Counted from the stretch's first letter, positions 11,700 through 23,039 are shown. The stretch is 64,000 bases of DNA from Casuarina equisetifolia (GCA_028551475.1 CM052362.1:7749354-7813353), one strand, 5' to 3'. Program-made: numbers and translations. Notes: a model not told the origin generated them from the letters alone.

Positions 11700-12880
11700 A
11701 GACAAAGCCAATAATTTTGTTCAATGATATTCCATCAATACTTCCTCTCACAATAAAGACCACTCTTCATGGAAAATCAAAATCTATAAAAGTAAATTAT
11801 CATGATCTTAAATTAGACTATGTATTAAAGGAAGTAGGAGGATCCTCAGATGGTGGTCCAAGATCTTGTGTAGAGGACCCATTAGGGGAAGACACAGTAC
11901 TCTTAATCGTCATATGTAAAGGTACTGTAGATGGTAATCCATTGGAGTTTATAGAGGGAAGGAAAATAACATGGATAAGCTTTAGTAATTTATGAGTTAT
12001 CTTCGTTTATAGGAAATAGAAATTAATGTTCATCAAATGTCGCATCAGTAACTATATAAATACGTTTTGCTTTTATACAGAGACAACAATACACTTTGTA
12101 CCTTATAGGGTAACCTAGAAAAACACATGTTAGTGGAGTAAGGAAGCAACTTGTATTTGGCACAGGGCAACGTTTGTAAGGATAGACGAGGCAACCAAAA
12201 AGTTTTAGAAGAGAATAGTAGGTTAAGTGTTAATAATATTTCCCAAGGAGATTTATTGTTAAGGACTAGGCTAGGCAATTGAAAAATCCCAATATCAGAG
12301 GATACTAAGCCAACACTTTCTAGGAAGGATACCTTCTTATAGGTTGTAGTAGTATCAAAGAGATCAAGCTCATCTTTAGGCAGTACCCTATTGCTAATGG
12401 TAAATTGATCTTCGTTGCTTCTTGGTAGCGAGTCTAGAGAGATTCTTTCTACCTTAATTTCAGAAACCATAGGAATAGGCCATGTTATTGGGATTTCGTA
12501 GGCTGCTTTTAGCCCAAAAATATGGTGAAGGACCTCCTTTGATAATGTGACAACAATCCAAGATGTCATCAACCATCACTTTGCACTCAGGCTTCAAACT
12601 CGTGATTTGGCTCCCTTGCCTTAAGAGTTTTCTTTGGTGTTGGAATCTCACCAGTGAGAGAGCCGGATAACTTGTGTGTCTTCAATATGGCCTTGATTTG
12701 AGTGACCCATGCTAGATAATTGCTTTTGGTGAGCCAAATTGTGACAACGTTGGCAACTTTGACATTGGAAGTGAATGGATATATTTTTCAGCCTTGAAAA
12801 AAAAAAGAAGAAGGGATTCGAGGTGGAACTAAGAAATAAACGAAGTGTTACACAGAGAAAATAGAGTGAGAGCACGAGGT
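11700..12880 (-). pseudogene. Copia integrase remnant, minus strand
   Basis: The minus-strand frame around 12250 reads LNNKSPWEILL and, after a frame change, shows copies of the FGCL and AKYKLLP...S blocks that follow KSPWE in copia integrases. This identifies a shattered integrase C-terminal part and linker. Coding similarity further left fades near 11.7 kb. A primer-binding site (TGGTATCAAAGCATTC on the minus strand, 12881-12896) and LTR start lie to the right, so this is the internal region of the copia whose LTR is split by the gypsy element. Confidence 0.6.
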
Positions 12881-12899
12881 GAATGCTTTGATACCAAAT

Positions 12900-13066
12900 T
12901 GAAAAATACAAAAAGAGTTAAGAGTAAGTTGTTTAATTCTAAAGACAGAAAAAGGAAACGAGAGAGCAAAGAGGAGATGCAAGATTTTCCTGTAATCGTT
13001 TTGTGTTCCTTAGAATTCCTTACACACTTAAAAGTATTACAAAGTGTTCATTTTGGAGACAGAGTT
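12900..13066 (-). mobile_element. Copia 5' LTR, inner part (split by gypsy insertion)
   Basis: The LTR begins TGAAAAATAC three bases from the primer-binding site. It is interrupted at 13066 by the gypsy element, and the other part resumes at 18880. The same LTR sequence, uninterrupted at this point, is present at 29457 onward, where ...GATAAAGTTACAAACAG corresponds to the rejoined ...GACAGAGTTACAAATAG here. Confidence 0.85.
13062..13066. repeat. Target-site duplication GAGTT, left copy
   Basis: GAGTT directly precedes the gypsy LTR start TGTAATGG; the matching copy lies at 18875-18879. Five bases is the length expected for Ty3/gypsy integration. Confidence 0.95.
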
Positions 13067-13586
13067 TGTAATGGTGGTACCTGAGGCAGACTCAATTTGA
13101 GGAGAGAGGCTGCTGCTTGCTCCCTAGTCACGGGACCCTTGGAAGAGCCTTGCCCAGACGCTACCTTGCAATGCCTGGAGGTATGCGGAATGATGTCGAC
13201 TTTGGAAACAGAACCAACTGATTGAGGGGCTTCTTACCGGGAACCCTAACCGATCTGAAACTATCACCGAACTGAATGGAAAATGGGCTCGTTGTCAGGA
13301 ACCCTTCACTGCCCTTCTCTCTACTACGTCCACAGCCGAGAGTATCTCAAAACCACAAACATGACAGAATGTCCTCCCATCGCACCCCCTTTCACCAAAA
13401 CAGAACGCGATCTTTCCTCTCCTCTCCACGCGGGCCTCCATAATCTCCCTTATTTCACAAGCCCATTGTCACACACAACCCAATCCACTAATACCTGTGT
13501 CACTGACTTCGGCCACTTAACCTCCTCCCGCTGCTTTCAGCCCAACACAATTCAACTTTTAACCCAATACAATTCCGCCCGTAACA
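13067..13586 (-). repeat. Gypsy 3' LTR
   Basis: 520 bp, TGTAATGG...CGTAACA. The neighbouring polypurine tract reads AAGAAAGGGGGAAT on the minus strand (13587-13600), which marks this as the 3' LTR of a minus-strand element. Confidence 0.93.
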
Positions 13587-13622
13587 ATTCCCCCTTTCTT
13601 AACTTCAGCCTTGTCCTTAAGG

Positions 13623-15183
13623 CTAAGGTTCAACTCTGATTGGGAAATCAGGATATTTGGAGGAAAATTCTTTCTCATCTACCCAAGTGGCTTCTGCTGG
13701 GGACCTATTTTCCCAATGTACCAACATTTTTGTTTTTCCTCTCCTTCTCCGCCTTTCCAGTAATGCCTTTGGCTTCATTTCCTCTACAAACTCCTCACAA
13801 GCATCTTGAAACTCTTCTTCCTGCTGTTGTGCTGATTCAAGTAGGTCCCCCCTAAACTTTCTTAATTTAGAGATATGAAAAATAGGGTGCACTCTTGAAC
13901 TAGTTGGCAACTTTAACTCATAAGCTACCTTTCCTACCCTTCGATTAACTTTATAGGGACCTTGAAATATGGGTTTAAGCTTCTGATTCCTCCTTTGGGC
14001 CATTGAAATTTTTTTGTATGTTGGCAGCTTGAGCAGCACCTAGTCCCCTCTTGGTATTCCACCTCCCTCATTTTCTTGTCATATATTTGTTTCATCCTTT
14101 CTTGGGCAGTACACAAATTCCTCTTGATGGCCTTCATCATAATGTCTCGTTAATCCAATATCTGTGCAACTGAGGTAACCTTTGCAGACCCTTTAACATA
14201 TGATAAGAGTGTTGGGGGGCTTCTTCTAAATACCACCTCATACGGTGAGTGTAATGTGGAGCTGTGCCAACTGGTATTATAATAGTACTGTATCCATGGC
14301 GGCCACTTAACCCACTCCTTGGGTTGTTCTCCTACAAGACACCTCAAATACATTTCAAGGGTCTTGTTGACAGCTTCTGTTTGACCATTGGTCTGGAGGT
14401 GATAGGCTGAGGAAAAGTTGAAATTAGTGTTCTGCAGCTGGAATAATTCTTTCCAAAAGGAGCTTGTAAAGAAAGGGTCTCTATCACACACTATGGATTG
14501 CGGCATTCCATAAAGCTTGAAGATATTCTCGAAGAAGGCTTGAGCCACAGATATTGTATTGTAAGGGTGTGCTAATGGAATGAAATTGCTGAATTTGGAT
14601 AATTTGTCCACATCACCAATATTACAGATTTTTCTTGTGATAAAGGAAGTCCCTCTATGAAATCCATAGTTATGTCTTCCTAAAGTTGTTTTGATATGGG
14701 CAAGGGTTGTAATAGGCCAGTAGCTTTCCTATTATCATTTTTATTCTTTTGATAGACCCCACAGTCCTTCACTACTCTCTCTACATCCTTCTTAAGCCCT
14801 TTCCAATAAAATGTTGACTTGACCATCTTTAAAGTCTTTTCCCGCCCTTCATGTGCACTATCATGCATTTCCCTTATTATTAAAGGGATAAGTGTGGAGT
14901 TAGGGGGTAAATAGATCTTTTCCTTAAATGTTAGAATCCCATCCTTATAATGCCATGGCCCTATAGCTTCCCCGTGCATCACATTAGCCACTATCTCTTG
15001 TGCCTTGGGACTCTTTTGAAGTTCTTCCTGAATTAATTGAAGCCACTGAGGGTAGGGAGTAGTAATGGCAACACAAACCCCCTTTGTCAATTTCTTGGTC
15101 TCTCCCTCCCCTTGGCGAGAATGGCCATCAGCTACCACATTATCACGCCCGGCCCTGTATTCCACCATAAAGTTATAGCCCAA
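13623..15183 (-). pseudogene. Gypsy integrase with chromodomain-like C-terminus
   Basis: Three frames cover this part. 15183-14680 holds the HHCC region (HEGREKTLKMVKSTFYWKGL), where the expected last Cys pair reads CGVYQ, one cysteine being replaced by Tyr. 14611-14150 holds the catalytic core with CDRDPFFTS and TNGQTEAVNKTLE, keeping the Asp and Glu of the DDE triad seen here. 14039-13623 holds the C-terminal part with RVHPIFHISKLRK and a basic stretch followed by LVHWENRSPAEATWVDE, which resembles a degenerate chromodomain. Stops between the pieces prevent a single product. Confidence 0.85.
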
Positions 15184-16285
15184 TAACTTCAGTAGCCATC
15201 TCTACTGAGCAGGGGTCATAATTTTCTGATCCTACAAAAACTTCAAACTTCTTTGGTTTGTTTTGATGATGAACTGGCTGCCCAATAGATAATGTCACCA
15301 TTTCTGTACCGCCATTATGATTGCCAAGATCTCTCGCTCGTAGGTGGAGTCTAAGGTGGCTCCCATGAAGGACTTTGCTGAAATAAGCTATCGGCTTCCT
15401 CCCTTGGGACAATACTGCTCCCATTCCAAACCCTGATGCATCGCATTCCAAAACAAATGGCTATGAGAAATCTGGTAATCTCAAGATGGGTGCTCTTGTC
15501 AACTTATCTTTCAACAGGTCAAATGATTGTTAAGCTCTCTCATTCCAACCGAATGCCTCCTTTTTTAGTAATTTTGTAAGCGGTTGTGCAATTTTCCTAT
15601 ATCCTTCAATAAATCTTCGGTAATATCTTGTTGTTCCCAAAAATCCTCTCAAGGCCTTCACTGATTTAGGAACAGGCCACTGGATGATTGCTTCAACCTT
15701 GCTAAGGTCCACTGCCACACCTTTCTCACTCATTACATGCCCTAGAAACTTTAATTCAACTTTTCCAAACTCACATTTTGATAGCTTCACGTACAGTTGA
15801 TTTCTCCTTAAAACTTCCAGCACCATTCGAACATGCTCAATGTGCTCCTCCGCGCTTTTGCTGTAAACCAGAATGTTGTAAAAAAAAACTAGCACAAATT
15901 TCCTCAATTGTTCTTGGAAAACCACATTCATAAGGGATTGAAATGTGGATGGTCCATTAGTAATCCCAAATGGCATCACTAAGAACTCATAATGGCCATG
16001 GTGGGTCCTAAATGTTGTTTTCTCTACATCCTCCTTCTTCATTCTCCCTTGATAATACCTGGACTTTAAATCCAACTTTGAAAAATACCTTGCTCCATTT
16101 AACTCATCTAAAAGCTTATCAATTGTGGGGATTGGAAATTTGTCCTTTACCGTCTGCTTATTGAGTTCTCTATAGTCCACGCATAGTCTCCAAGACCTAT
16201 ATGACTTCTTTACTAGTAACGCGGGTGAAGAGAAAGGACTTTTGCTCGGTCTAATCAGCCCTTCTTCTAGTAACTCCCTTACCAA
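15173..16285 (-). pseudogene. Gypsy reverse transcriptase and RNase H with mutated active site
   Basis: 16285-15530 is a 251-codon open frame containing WRLCVDYRELNKQTVKDKFP, FSKLDLKS, FLVMPFGITNGPSTFQSLMN and FLGHVMSEKG, the standard RT blocks. At the catalytic turn the sequence is LVFFYNILVYS where family members have FFDDILVYS: both metal-binding aspartates are replaced. The following frame (15451-15173) starts with [16 protein letters not shown], the RNase H opening, then degenerates. The enzyme cannot have been catalytic in this copy. Confidence 0.9.
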
Positions 16286-16999
16286 CTTCTCAATTTCCCC
16301 TTTTTGGACATAGGGCTACCTATACGGCCTAACAAACACCGGTTTGTCATCTCATTTCAAAATTATCCGATGATCATGACTCCTCCTTGGTGGCAGCCCT
16401 TTAGGGCTTGGAAAACATCCTCAAATTCAGCCAAAACTTGCTCCGTTTGCTGGAACTGAATTGGTTCTATCCTTATTGCCCTCTCTCCCTTCGATTGTTC
16501 TCTATCCCTTCCATTCACCAACTGCACCACTAAAATCTACCCTCCTTTCACAAGCTCCTTGGAAAATTAAGTCTCCTCTATTAACCTGGAAGGTTTAGGT
16601 CACCACCCCCTCAGGATCACTCTCTTAGCCTCCATTTCAAACTCCATCCGATGATCAACAAAGTTCTAGAGTATGTTCCCCAACGTTTCTAGCCATTAAA
16701 CACCTAAAACTACTTCCACAGCTACCAAGGGAAGGACATACAGGTCCAGCTTCATTCAAACCCTTTGTAGTTTGACTTCCACCCCCCTACATACTCCCAC
16801 ACTCTCTACTCCCCATCCACTTGCTACCAACACCTTAAAGGTGGATGATTTATCCACGGTCAGTCAAAGGCGAGTCACAAGGTTCTGGTCTATAAAGTTA
16901 TGGGTGTTGCCCAAGTCAATCAGCATTCTTACTTGTCTCTTAAACTTCTCTACCTGCCTGTCCACCTTCATAGTCTTGGGTTTTCCCATTCCTAAGTCA

Positions 17000-18330
17000 T
17001 AAAGGGCCATTGTTGAAATTCCCATGGCCTCTTCAGTCTCTGGGCATTTAACAAACTCTTATTCCTCTGTCGTAGGTTCTACAACATCTTCATTCACTCC
17101 CTACTCATCTGTATACACCGCCTCACAAAGGAATAACCTTTTCTAACACCTATGCCCCAGGGTATACTTATCCTTGCAATGAAAACACAGCCCCTTTAGC
17201 CTTTTGTCCTCTAACTTTGTAGCTGTAAATTTCCTAGTTGGTAAGGAGTATCGAGGTTGAGCATGGTACTGTTGTCTGCCACCTACATAGTTCCCTCTTC
17301 TCGGGGTTGTGGGGGGCAATATGGCTCCACCCCCCTTTGGCCAGGCGGTTCAAAACCTCCTCTACGAATAACCAAGGGTGTTGTCCTCCCCCCTTGCATC
17401 TTAATAAGTTGATCCTCATAAATGAGAGCAAAGTGCAGAGCTTCACTTAAGGTGGTAGGGTGTTTGGCATCTACCTCCCCCTGAATTCCTACCCTCAGAC
17501 CACCGGTGAAACAATCTACAACTTGTAGAGTAGTGAAAGGCCCCGCAGATGCTAAGGCTTCCTTAAATTGTTCATAGTACTGCTATACTGACCCCTGTTA
17601 TTCCAACCTCATCATCGAACGAATTGAATTTCTAGGTTTGGTTGCTCCATAATGATCTAACAGCCCTTATTTAAACCGATCCCAGGTAAGATTCTACCCA
17701 ACCCGTTCCAAATCCTCCCTATATGTCTATAACCATTTTACTGCATTACCTGCCATATTCCAAGTCGAGATCCTTACCCAATCGGAATTTGCTACCCCAT
17801 GGAACTCAAAAAATTCCGTAGCAAAAAATATCCAAAAAGATGGGTCATTGTTGTGATGAAAATGGGGAAATTTGAATTGGGTTATGCGATTCAGGAGGTG
17901 AAAATCGGTTTCTTGACCCAATCTTGAAAAACCCAACCCGCTGGGCCCAGATCCGTTCAAATCTAACCCATTTAGGCCCGACCTGTTGGGGCTCAACCCA
18001 TCAAGGCTCGATCCGTTAGGGCTGGTCCTATCAAGGCTCGACCCATCAAGGACTGACCCGTTAGGACCCAATCTCGACCCACTAAGGTTCGACAATTGCA
18101 AGTGAGAAGCAAAGGGGTTAAGGTTACCTTCTCCAGTCGAAGAATTGGGGCTGCCGCCGGAAGATGAATCGGTACATTGGGACGCAACTAATTGGAGTTG
18201 TGAGAGGATGAGATCCATGCGAGACCGCGACTCCTGCATCTCGAACGACATTTGCGACATTCTAGAGGCCAATTGAGACTCCAGCATAGACATGCCAGTC
18301 TTGATCTGAGAAACGCGCCCCTCCATCGCA
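17000..18330 (-). pseudogene. Gypsy gag with pentapeptide repeat and zinc knuckle
   Basis: The minus-strand frame begins MEGRVSQIKTGMSMLESQLA near 18330, just inside the primer-binding site. A low-complexity stretch at about 17940-18070 encodes Ser/Gly/Asn/Leu pentapeptides from a 15-bp tandem unit. It continues with FKFPHFHHNNDPSFWIF, the gag capsid-like start. A zinc knuckle LCFHCKDKYTLGHRC lies near 17150-17195. Stops and frame changes separate these parts. Confidence 0.8.
17943..18072. repeat. 15-bp minisatellite within gypsy gag
   Basis: Direct 15-bp units such as TCAAGGCTCGATCCG, TCAAGGCTCGACCCA and TCAAGGACTGACCCG are adjacent at 18001, 18031 and 18046, with TTAGG variants between. 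The unit keeps the reading frame and encodes pentapeptides. Confidence 0.8.
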
Positions 18331-18339
18331 AGATCGAGG

Positions 18340-18353
18340 TGCTCCGATACCAC
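18340..18353 (-). other. Gypsy primer-binding site
   Basis: The minus strand reads TGGTATCGGAGCAC two bases from the LTR edge, a close match to the initiator Met-tRNA 3' end complement. Confidence 0.85.
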
Positions 18354-18354
18354 T

Positions 18355-18874
18355 TGTAATGGTGGTACCTGAGGCAGACTCGATTTGAGGAGAGAGGCTG
18401 CTGCTTGCGCCTTGGTCACGGGACCCTTGGAAGAGCCTTGCCTAGACGTTGCCTTGCGATGCCTGGAGGTATGCAGAATGATGTCGACTTTGGAAGCAGA
18501 ACCAACTGATTGAGGGGCTTGTTACCAGGAACCCTGACCGATCTAAAACTATCATCGAATTGAATGGAAAATGGGCTCATTGTCAGGAACCCTTCACCGC
18601 CCTTCTCTTTACTACGCTCGCAGCCGAGAGTATCGCAAAACCACAAACAAGATAGAATGACCTCCCATCGCACCCCCCCTCACCAAAACAGAACGCGATC
18701 TTTCCTCTCCTCTCCACGCAGGCCTCTATAATCTCCCTTATTTCACAAGCCCACTATCACACACAACCCAATCCACTAATACCTGTGTCACTGACTTCGG
18801 CCACTTAGCCTCCTCCCGCTGCTTTCAACCTAACACAATTCAGCTTTCAACCCAACACAATTCTGCCCGTAACA
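18355..18874 (-). repeat. Gypsy 5' LTR
   Basis: 520 bp, same ends as the partner at 13067. It is followed by the GAGTT target duplication at 18875-18879. Confidence 0.93.
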
Positions 18875-18879
18875 GAGTT

Positions 18880-19560
18880 ACAAATAGAACTTTACACAAG
18901 CTGCGAGAAAAATATCCTCCTTCACTCAGTTGATCTCTAGTTGAGCGTTCTTCTCGCTAAACAAAGTCACATTGCTCGGAGTTTGATAAAGCCACTCTCT
19001 AGGATAGTTGATTTAGTGAAGACATGTTGTTGAGACGCTCTTTGACAACTTCGTGCTTTAGAGGAACTGCATCATGCAAATTAATCTATGCTGTCTTCCT
19101 TAAGATGCTTTGCCTCATTTTAGTAAACATCATTCATGCTGAGCTGGCGGGATGTCTTCTATCACTTTCTAAGTTGGACGGTTCTTCATTTTGTTGAATT
19201 CTATCAATATAGACATGTTAGTTGATGAGGAGGATCTGGCCATGGCCTATCCTTCACTCCTTTGTTAGCCGGAATTTGCTTCTTCTCTTTCCCTCTTAGG
19301 GCCATGTCCTTGAGGTATGCGTACACATATGTTAGCGTTTGAAATGTTGATGTTGATGGGTCTTGTCTTTTACTTTTTTTATATTCTTTCATGGGCTAAC
19401 CCAATTAAGCCCAATTCATTTTATGTTCATACTTAAGTTGTAAAGCACTTCATTTGTTCTAGTTAGTGAATATAGAAAAATCACACAATATGATTCTCCA
19501 AATGTGTGCTCCATTCCTTCATTCATTTTCTTCACTCATTTTTGCTACAATTTTTTAGTT
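18880..19560 (-). mobile_element. Copia LTR, outer part (continuation of 12900-13066)
   Basis: Sequence after the gypsy target duplication (ACAAATAGAACTTTACA) continues the LTR broken at 13066, as shown by the parallel copy at 29620. The outer boundary is uncertain, between 19.35 and 19.56 kb. It contains no gene; the minus-strand ORFs in it are shadows. Confidence 0.7.
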
Positions 19561-19599
19561 AATATCTGTGTTTTGAGAAAGGAGCGAACTCAAACTAAA

Positions 19600-20040
19600 C
19601 TACTCTAATAAACCTGAATAGACGTTGCCGCCAAGTCTAAATCTTTTGTTTATTAGAAACTGTACCTCGTGTAATCATGGTTAAATACATTATTGTCATG
19701 AATTTATTCCATTGCTTTGGGCCATACGTCTAGGAAAGTTGACAAGGCAACAAAGAGAATACGTTGACCCAAGCAATAAGAGAGAACGAGCCGAATCTTC
19801 TTAGAGAAGCAGCCAGACTAGAAACTCCACGGCCCTTTTCTTCTTTTTCCTTTTGAAGGGCGAGAACCAGCATTAAGAGATCCCGTTCCAAAATAAAAGT
19901 ATTGAAACCAAACTTTGCAGCTTGTTGGCAGCTTGAGCTTTCATTAGAATCAGAAAAGTCATTGCGACTTAACCCAGTACCAGTGCTGGAACCAGCAAGC
20001 AGTGGAACTTTCAGAATAAATTTTAACTCCATGACGTTTT
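19600..20040. other. Segment paralogous to 36030-36480; possible exon remnant on the minus strand
   Basis: The block GGGCCATACGTCTAGGAAAG and its surroundings recur at 36135. In both copies the minus strand can encode SDSNESSSCQQAAKFGFN. Here an open frame at 20032-19730 starts MELKFILKVPLLAGS and contains that stretch; in the other copy the same peptide sits in a different, broken frame. I do not recognise the protein. Either it is a fragment of a duplicated host gene or a chance frame within duplicated DNA. Confidence 0.4.
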
Positions 20041-20779
20041 TATTTTATATCTGCTCTTACTTTAATTAACGAGGTAAAATTTCAAAAACAAATGGGCAAA
20101 GAGATAAAGAGATCGGGATGTTCTTATCTGATTCCTTTGGGGAGAACTCTGAGAATCAAAGAAGTGGGGCTTTAGTGATTGATTCTTTTACCTAGTTTTC
20201 CCTAGTTGGACACAAGGCCAAGCTAGACAGAATTTCGCTAGTGAATCTCCATTCCCTGCGATCACTGCAGTAATGAAGAAAGCCATTATGCACCACAATG
20301 TCCTGAAAAAGAAGAAAAACTGTAAGAAAATGAATCATATATTTTCTAGATTATTTTTCGAGTTACATTGCATAGATTGATGAGCCAAAAATGATTTGTT
20401 GAGTAGACATTTGCTTGCCTCCGAATAAGTGCAACGAAGTGTTCTCCATTTGCTTTTGGAAAATCACAAATTTATTCATAAAGCTAGTCGTCATAGTTTG
20501 AATTTTACGAAATAGATGTTTCTACTTCTTTCATAAAAAAATATCTATGTTGTTAACATTTTTAGCAAAATTTAATATTAAATGTGGCAATCCAAGGTTA
20601 AATTAAATCTTTGCATAACGGAAGAAAAATGACAACGTGTCTAACATCACAAAAGAGGGTTGCCCCTGTTTAGAGTAAGGCAACTATCCCTGGTGATTCT
20701 AAATAAAGAGGTCAAAGAGTTGTCGCCCCTTTGTCTTTTTTTCTATGAAAGACAAATCATCCTTTAGTCATCTTAGACA
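20041..20779. other. Intergenic, nothing recognised
   Basis: No open frame of note and no repeat ends seen. Composition is less AT-extreme up to about 20330, then AT-rich. Confidence 0.4.
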
Positions 20780-21150
20780 AAACTTGAAGAAGCGTTTTGT
20801 AAAGATATTGGCCGGTGGATCCTTGCTTGAGAAAAAGCAGACATCCAATGATCTAGCAGCCACTAAATCATGCACAAAATGGAAGTCCATTTCAAAGTGT
20901 TTCGTGTATGCACGAAAGGTACTTCGAGGTAAGATGGTGCCGATGGAGGCGCCGAGGGAGACAGAGTCCTAGTTCTTGGAGTTCGAACTTCCACCATGCG
21001 TGTTCAGCAGAGAAAATATTAGAACAGCAAAAGATACAGTAACCACCAGTCAAACGCCAGTCATCTGGGCTTAGTTTGTGGTGTAAGACATCTGTAAGAT
21101 CGTTTTTTAGATAACACAGACTTTGAAGAACGTAGGTCGCTTCAATACCC
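20780..21150 (-). pseudogene. Copia RNase H remnant
   Basis: On the minus strand, SLCYLKNDLTDVLHHKLSP is followed by DDWRLTGGYCIF, corresponding to the copia ...YLK...DW...TGYCIFLG RNase H region. Further on, KHFEMDFHFVHD matches the copia KH.EID.HF.R block, and a degenerate ...ANIFTKRFF resembles IFTKPL. It is frameshifted throughout and has no ends. Confidence 0.55.
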
Positions 21151-21622
21151 ATAAAGAAATTGAGGGGACCCTAATCCTGTACCATGAATTTTCTGAGTTG
21201 TTGAAGTAGGTGATCAATGGCATTCGATTGGGACCTTTTGACGAGAATGAGTTAAATGTAAAATGAACGGAATAACCAGTTGCTGTTCCCCAAGGATAAA
21301 TAATAAGCAATCACGCTCTGATCCTCCGAATCTTAATTCGAGAAGCCGAGAACTCAATTAGGAAGCCCCAAGCGGCTTGTTTTAAGTTTATGGGAATTGA
21401 TGGTGGGTAATAAGCGAGCTTTGTCTTAGAACAAACTGGACAAGGTAATTATAAGGATTTTTGAAATTAAAGAGTGCAAGAAAAGGTAAATGGCAATAAA
21501 TTTAAGAGACAAAAGGTATAGACATAAACTTAAAGATGCAGGAATTTAAAGTAAGCATGAATTTAAAAGTGCAGGAACTAAAAGCCAAGAAAGGAAAGAT
21601 AGGAAAAGAAGGCAAAAAACTA
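21151..21622. other. Intergenic, nothing recognised
   Basis: Purine-rich towards the right end (GAATTTAAA/AAGTGCAGGAA-like repetition near 21500-21600). No coding signal. Confidence 0.35.
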
Positions 21623-21637
21623 AAATGATGAAAAATG
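21623..21637. repeat. LINE target-site duplication, left copy
   Basis: AAATGATGAAAAATG here is repeated exactly at 22629-22643, flanking the LINE. Confidence 0.9.
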
Positions 21638-22628
21638 TTTTTTTTTTTTTTTTTTGGTGAAAGGTCAAATTATATATCACTCGTAAAAAAAATTTACAAG
21701 ATTGTTTGATTACAATATATCATCATCTAAGCTCAAATATTGCACTTAGCAAGTTCCAAAGCTCTTGTAAAAATTTATTACAGTTTGTAAGCTTGACTCC
21801 TCTGGTAGATGAAATCTTCCCTCTCACATCCTTCTTGATCTTAGCAATAATAGTTGAGTTTTCTAGACTTGTATTGCTGAATCTTCTTCTATTCCTTTCG
21901 CTCCAAATGTGATACAATACGGCCTTGAAAGATATACTAAGCAAAGTTGCTGCAAAGCTCTTCCTCTTAACAGTCTTGATCATCCAACATATTTCAGCTC
22001 TCCAGTGTTCAATTCTTCGAGTTAATCCATTCATGCCTAACAAAGCCTTCCAGATGTAGTTTGTGAACCTGCACTTAAAAAATAAATGTTCCTGTGATTC
22101 TTCTTCTTGATTGCAGAGGTTGCATTGTAGATCCACTGAACTATTCCATTTAGCCACCCGATCTGCTGTGGATAGTTTGTCTCTTAGAGTGATCCAACAG
22201 ATAAAATTATGCTTTGGTACTCCTTCTTTCCAAACAAGTGTTGCCCATTTGGCATCTTCTCTGTTCTCTCTTAGTGCTACATAACTTTTGGCAATATTGT
22301 ATTCTGAGTCTATCACTAGTTGTGTGAGTTCACTTCTTATTTGTAAAATATTCCTAAAACTCCAAGCTAGTGATCCTTTTATCTCAACTTCTAATACATT
22401 CCTTTCCTTCAAATTTTCTGTTACCATCCATTTAACCCATAAAGAGTTTGAATTGGGGTGCACAAGAGACCATAAGAGTTTTCCAATTGCCGCCTTATTC
22501 CAAGTATGAATGTCTATCAAACCTAGTCCTCCAGAAATTTTAGGCCAACAAACTTCTTTCCATGCCACTTTCGCTACACATCGTCCATTAGATTTACCTG
22601 CCCAAAGGAAAGTTCTATTTACTATCTC
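21638..22628 (-). mobile_element. 5'-truncated LINE retrotransposon tail
   Basis: About 990 bp on the minus strand ending in an 18-T run (21638-21655), which is its poly(A) tail. It carries an uninterrupted 281-codon frame (22568-21723) with AWKEVCWPKISGGLGLIDI, WNKAAIGKLLW, the zinc-binding-like block KHNFICWITLRDKLSTADR, CNLCNQEEESQEHLFFKC and HIWSERNRRRF. This is the C-terminal region (reverse-transcriptase zinc-binding domain) of plant non-LTR elements. RT and endonuclease are missing owing to 5' truncation, the usual outcome of target-primed reverse transcription. Perfect 15-bp target duplications flank it. No stop in the remaining frame and identical flanks suggest a young insertion. 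Confidence 0.93.
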
Positions 22629-22643
22629 AAATGATGAAAAATG
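22629..22643. repeat. LINE target-site duplication, right copy
   Basis: Identical to 21623-21637; marks the 5' junction of the truncated LINE. Confidence 0.9.
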
Positions 22644-23039
22644 TTTTTTTCTCCTATCTCAAAGGTTCATCTTTGGGTTTATTCTAATTTACTTATAAAT
22701 GTGTTCGTAGCCTCTATTTAAAAAAAAAAAAAAACTAAGACACACAAAAAGGACAACATTAAATGTGGTTAACAAATATCTTTCGGAACTAACAAACTAT
22801 AAATATAATCTTAAAGTAACAAAACAATAAATGTAGTCTTTTGAAAATAACAAAATAGGAATAATGGATGTTGTCACTTGAAGATGATTTCTTCTATATA
22901 ACTACTTTAAGCATTTGTCAAAGCTGAATTCGAATTGTAGTTTGTTTGAGCTTAGACCCATTCACAACATAAGCCATATAAGCCCTACATGGACGTAAAA
23001 ATAATACGAGATTTATCTTCGTGAATCAGTGTGGAAGAT
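22644..23039. other. Intergenic, nothing recognised
   Basis: AT-rich, with an A run near 22722. No gene or repeat end identified. Confidence 0.35.

Larger units (their letters stand above)
13067..18874 (-). mobile_element. Complete-length, mutated Ty3/gypsy chromovirus-like element nested in a copia LTR
   Basis: Two 520-bp LTRs (13067-13586 and 18355-18874, both TG...CA) bracket about 4.8 kb. On the minus strand the order is LTR, primer-binding site, gag with zinc knuckle, reverse transcriptase, RNase H, integrase, chromodomain-like end, polypurine tract, LTR. I count about 39 mismatches over 520 aligned LTR bases (roughly 7.5%), so the insertion is old. Pol is broken by several stops and catalytic substitutions, so the element is non-autonomous now. 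The RT-RNase H-integrase order and chromodomain-like C-terminus place it among Ty3/gypsy chromoviruses. Confidence 0.93.

Noticed and set aside
22288-22698. Plus-strand ORFs over the LINE
   Set aside because: Shadows of the 281-codon LINE frame on the minus strand.
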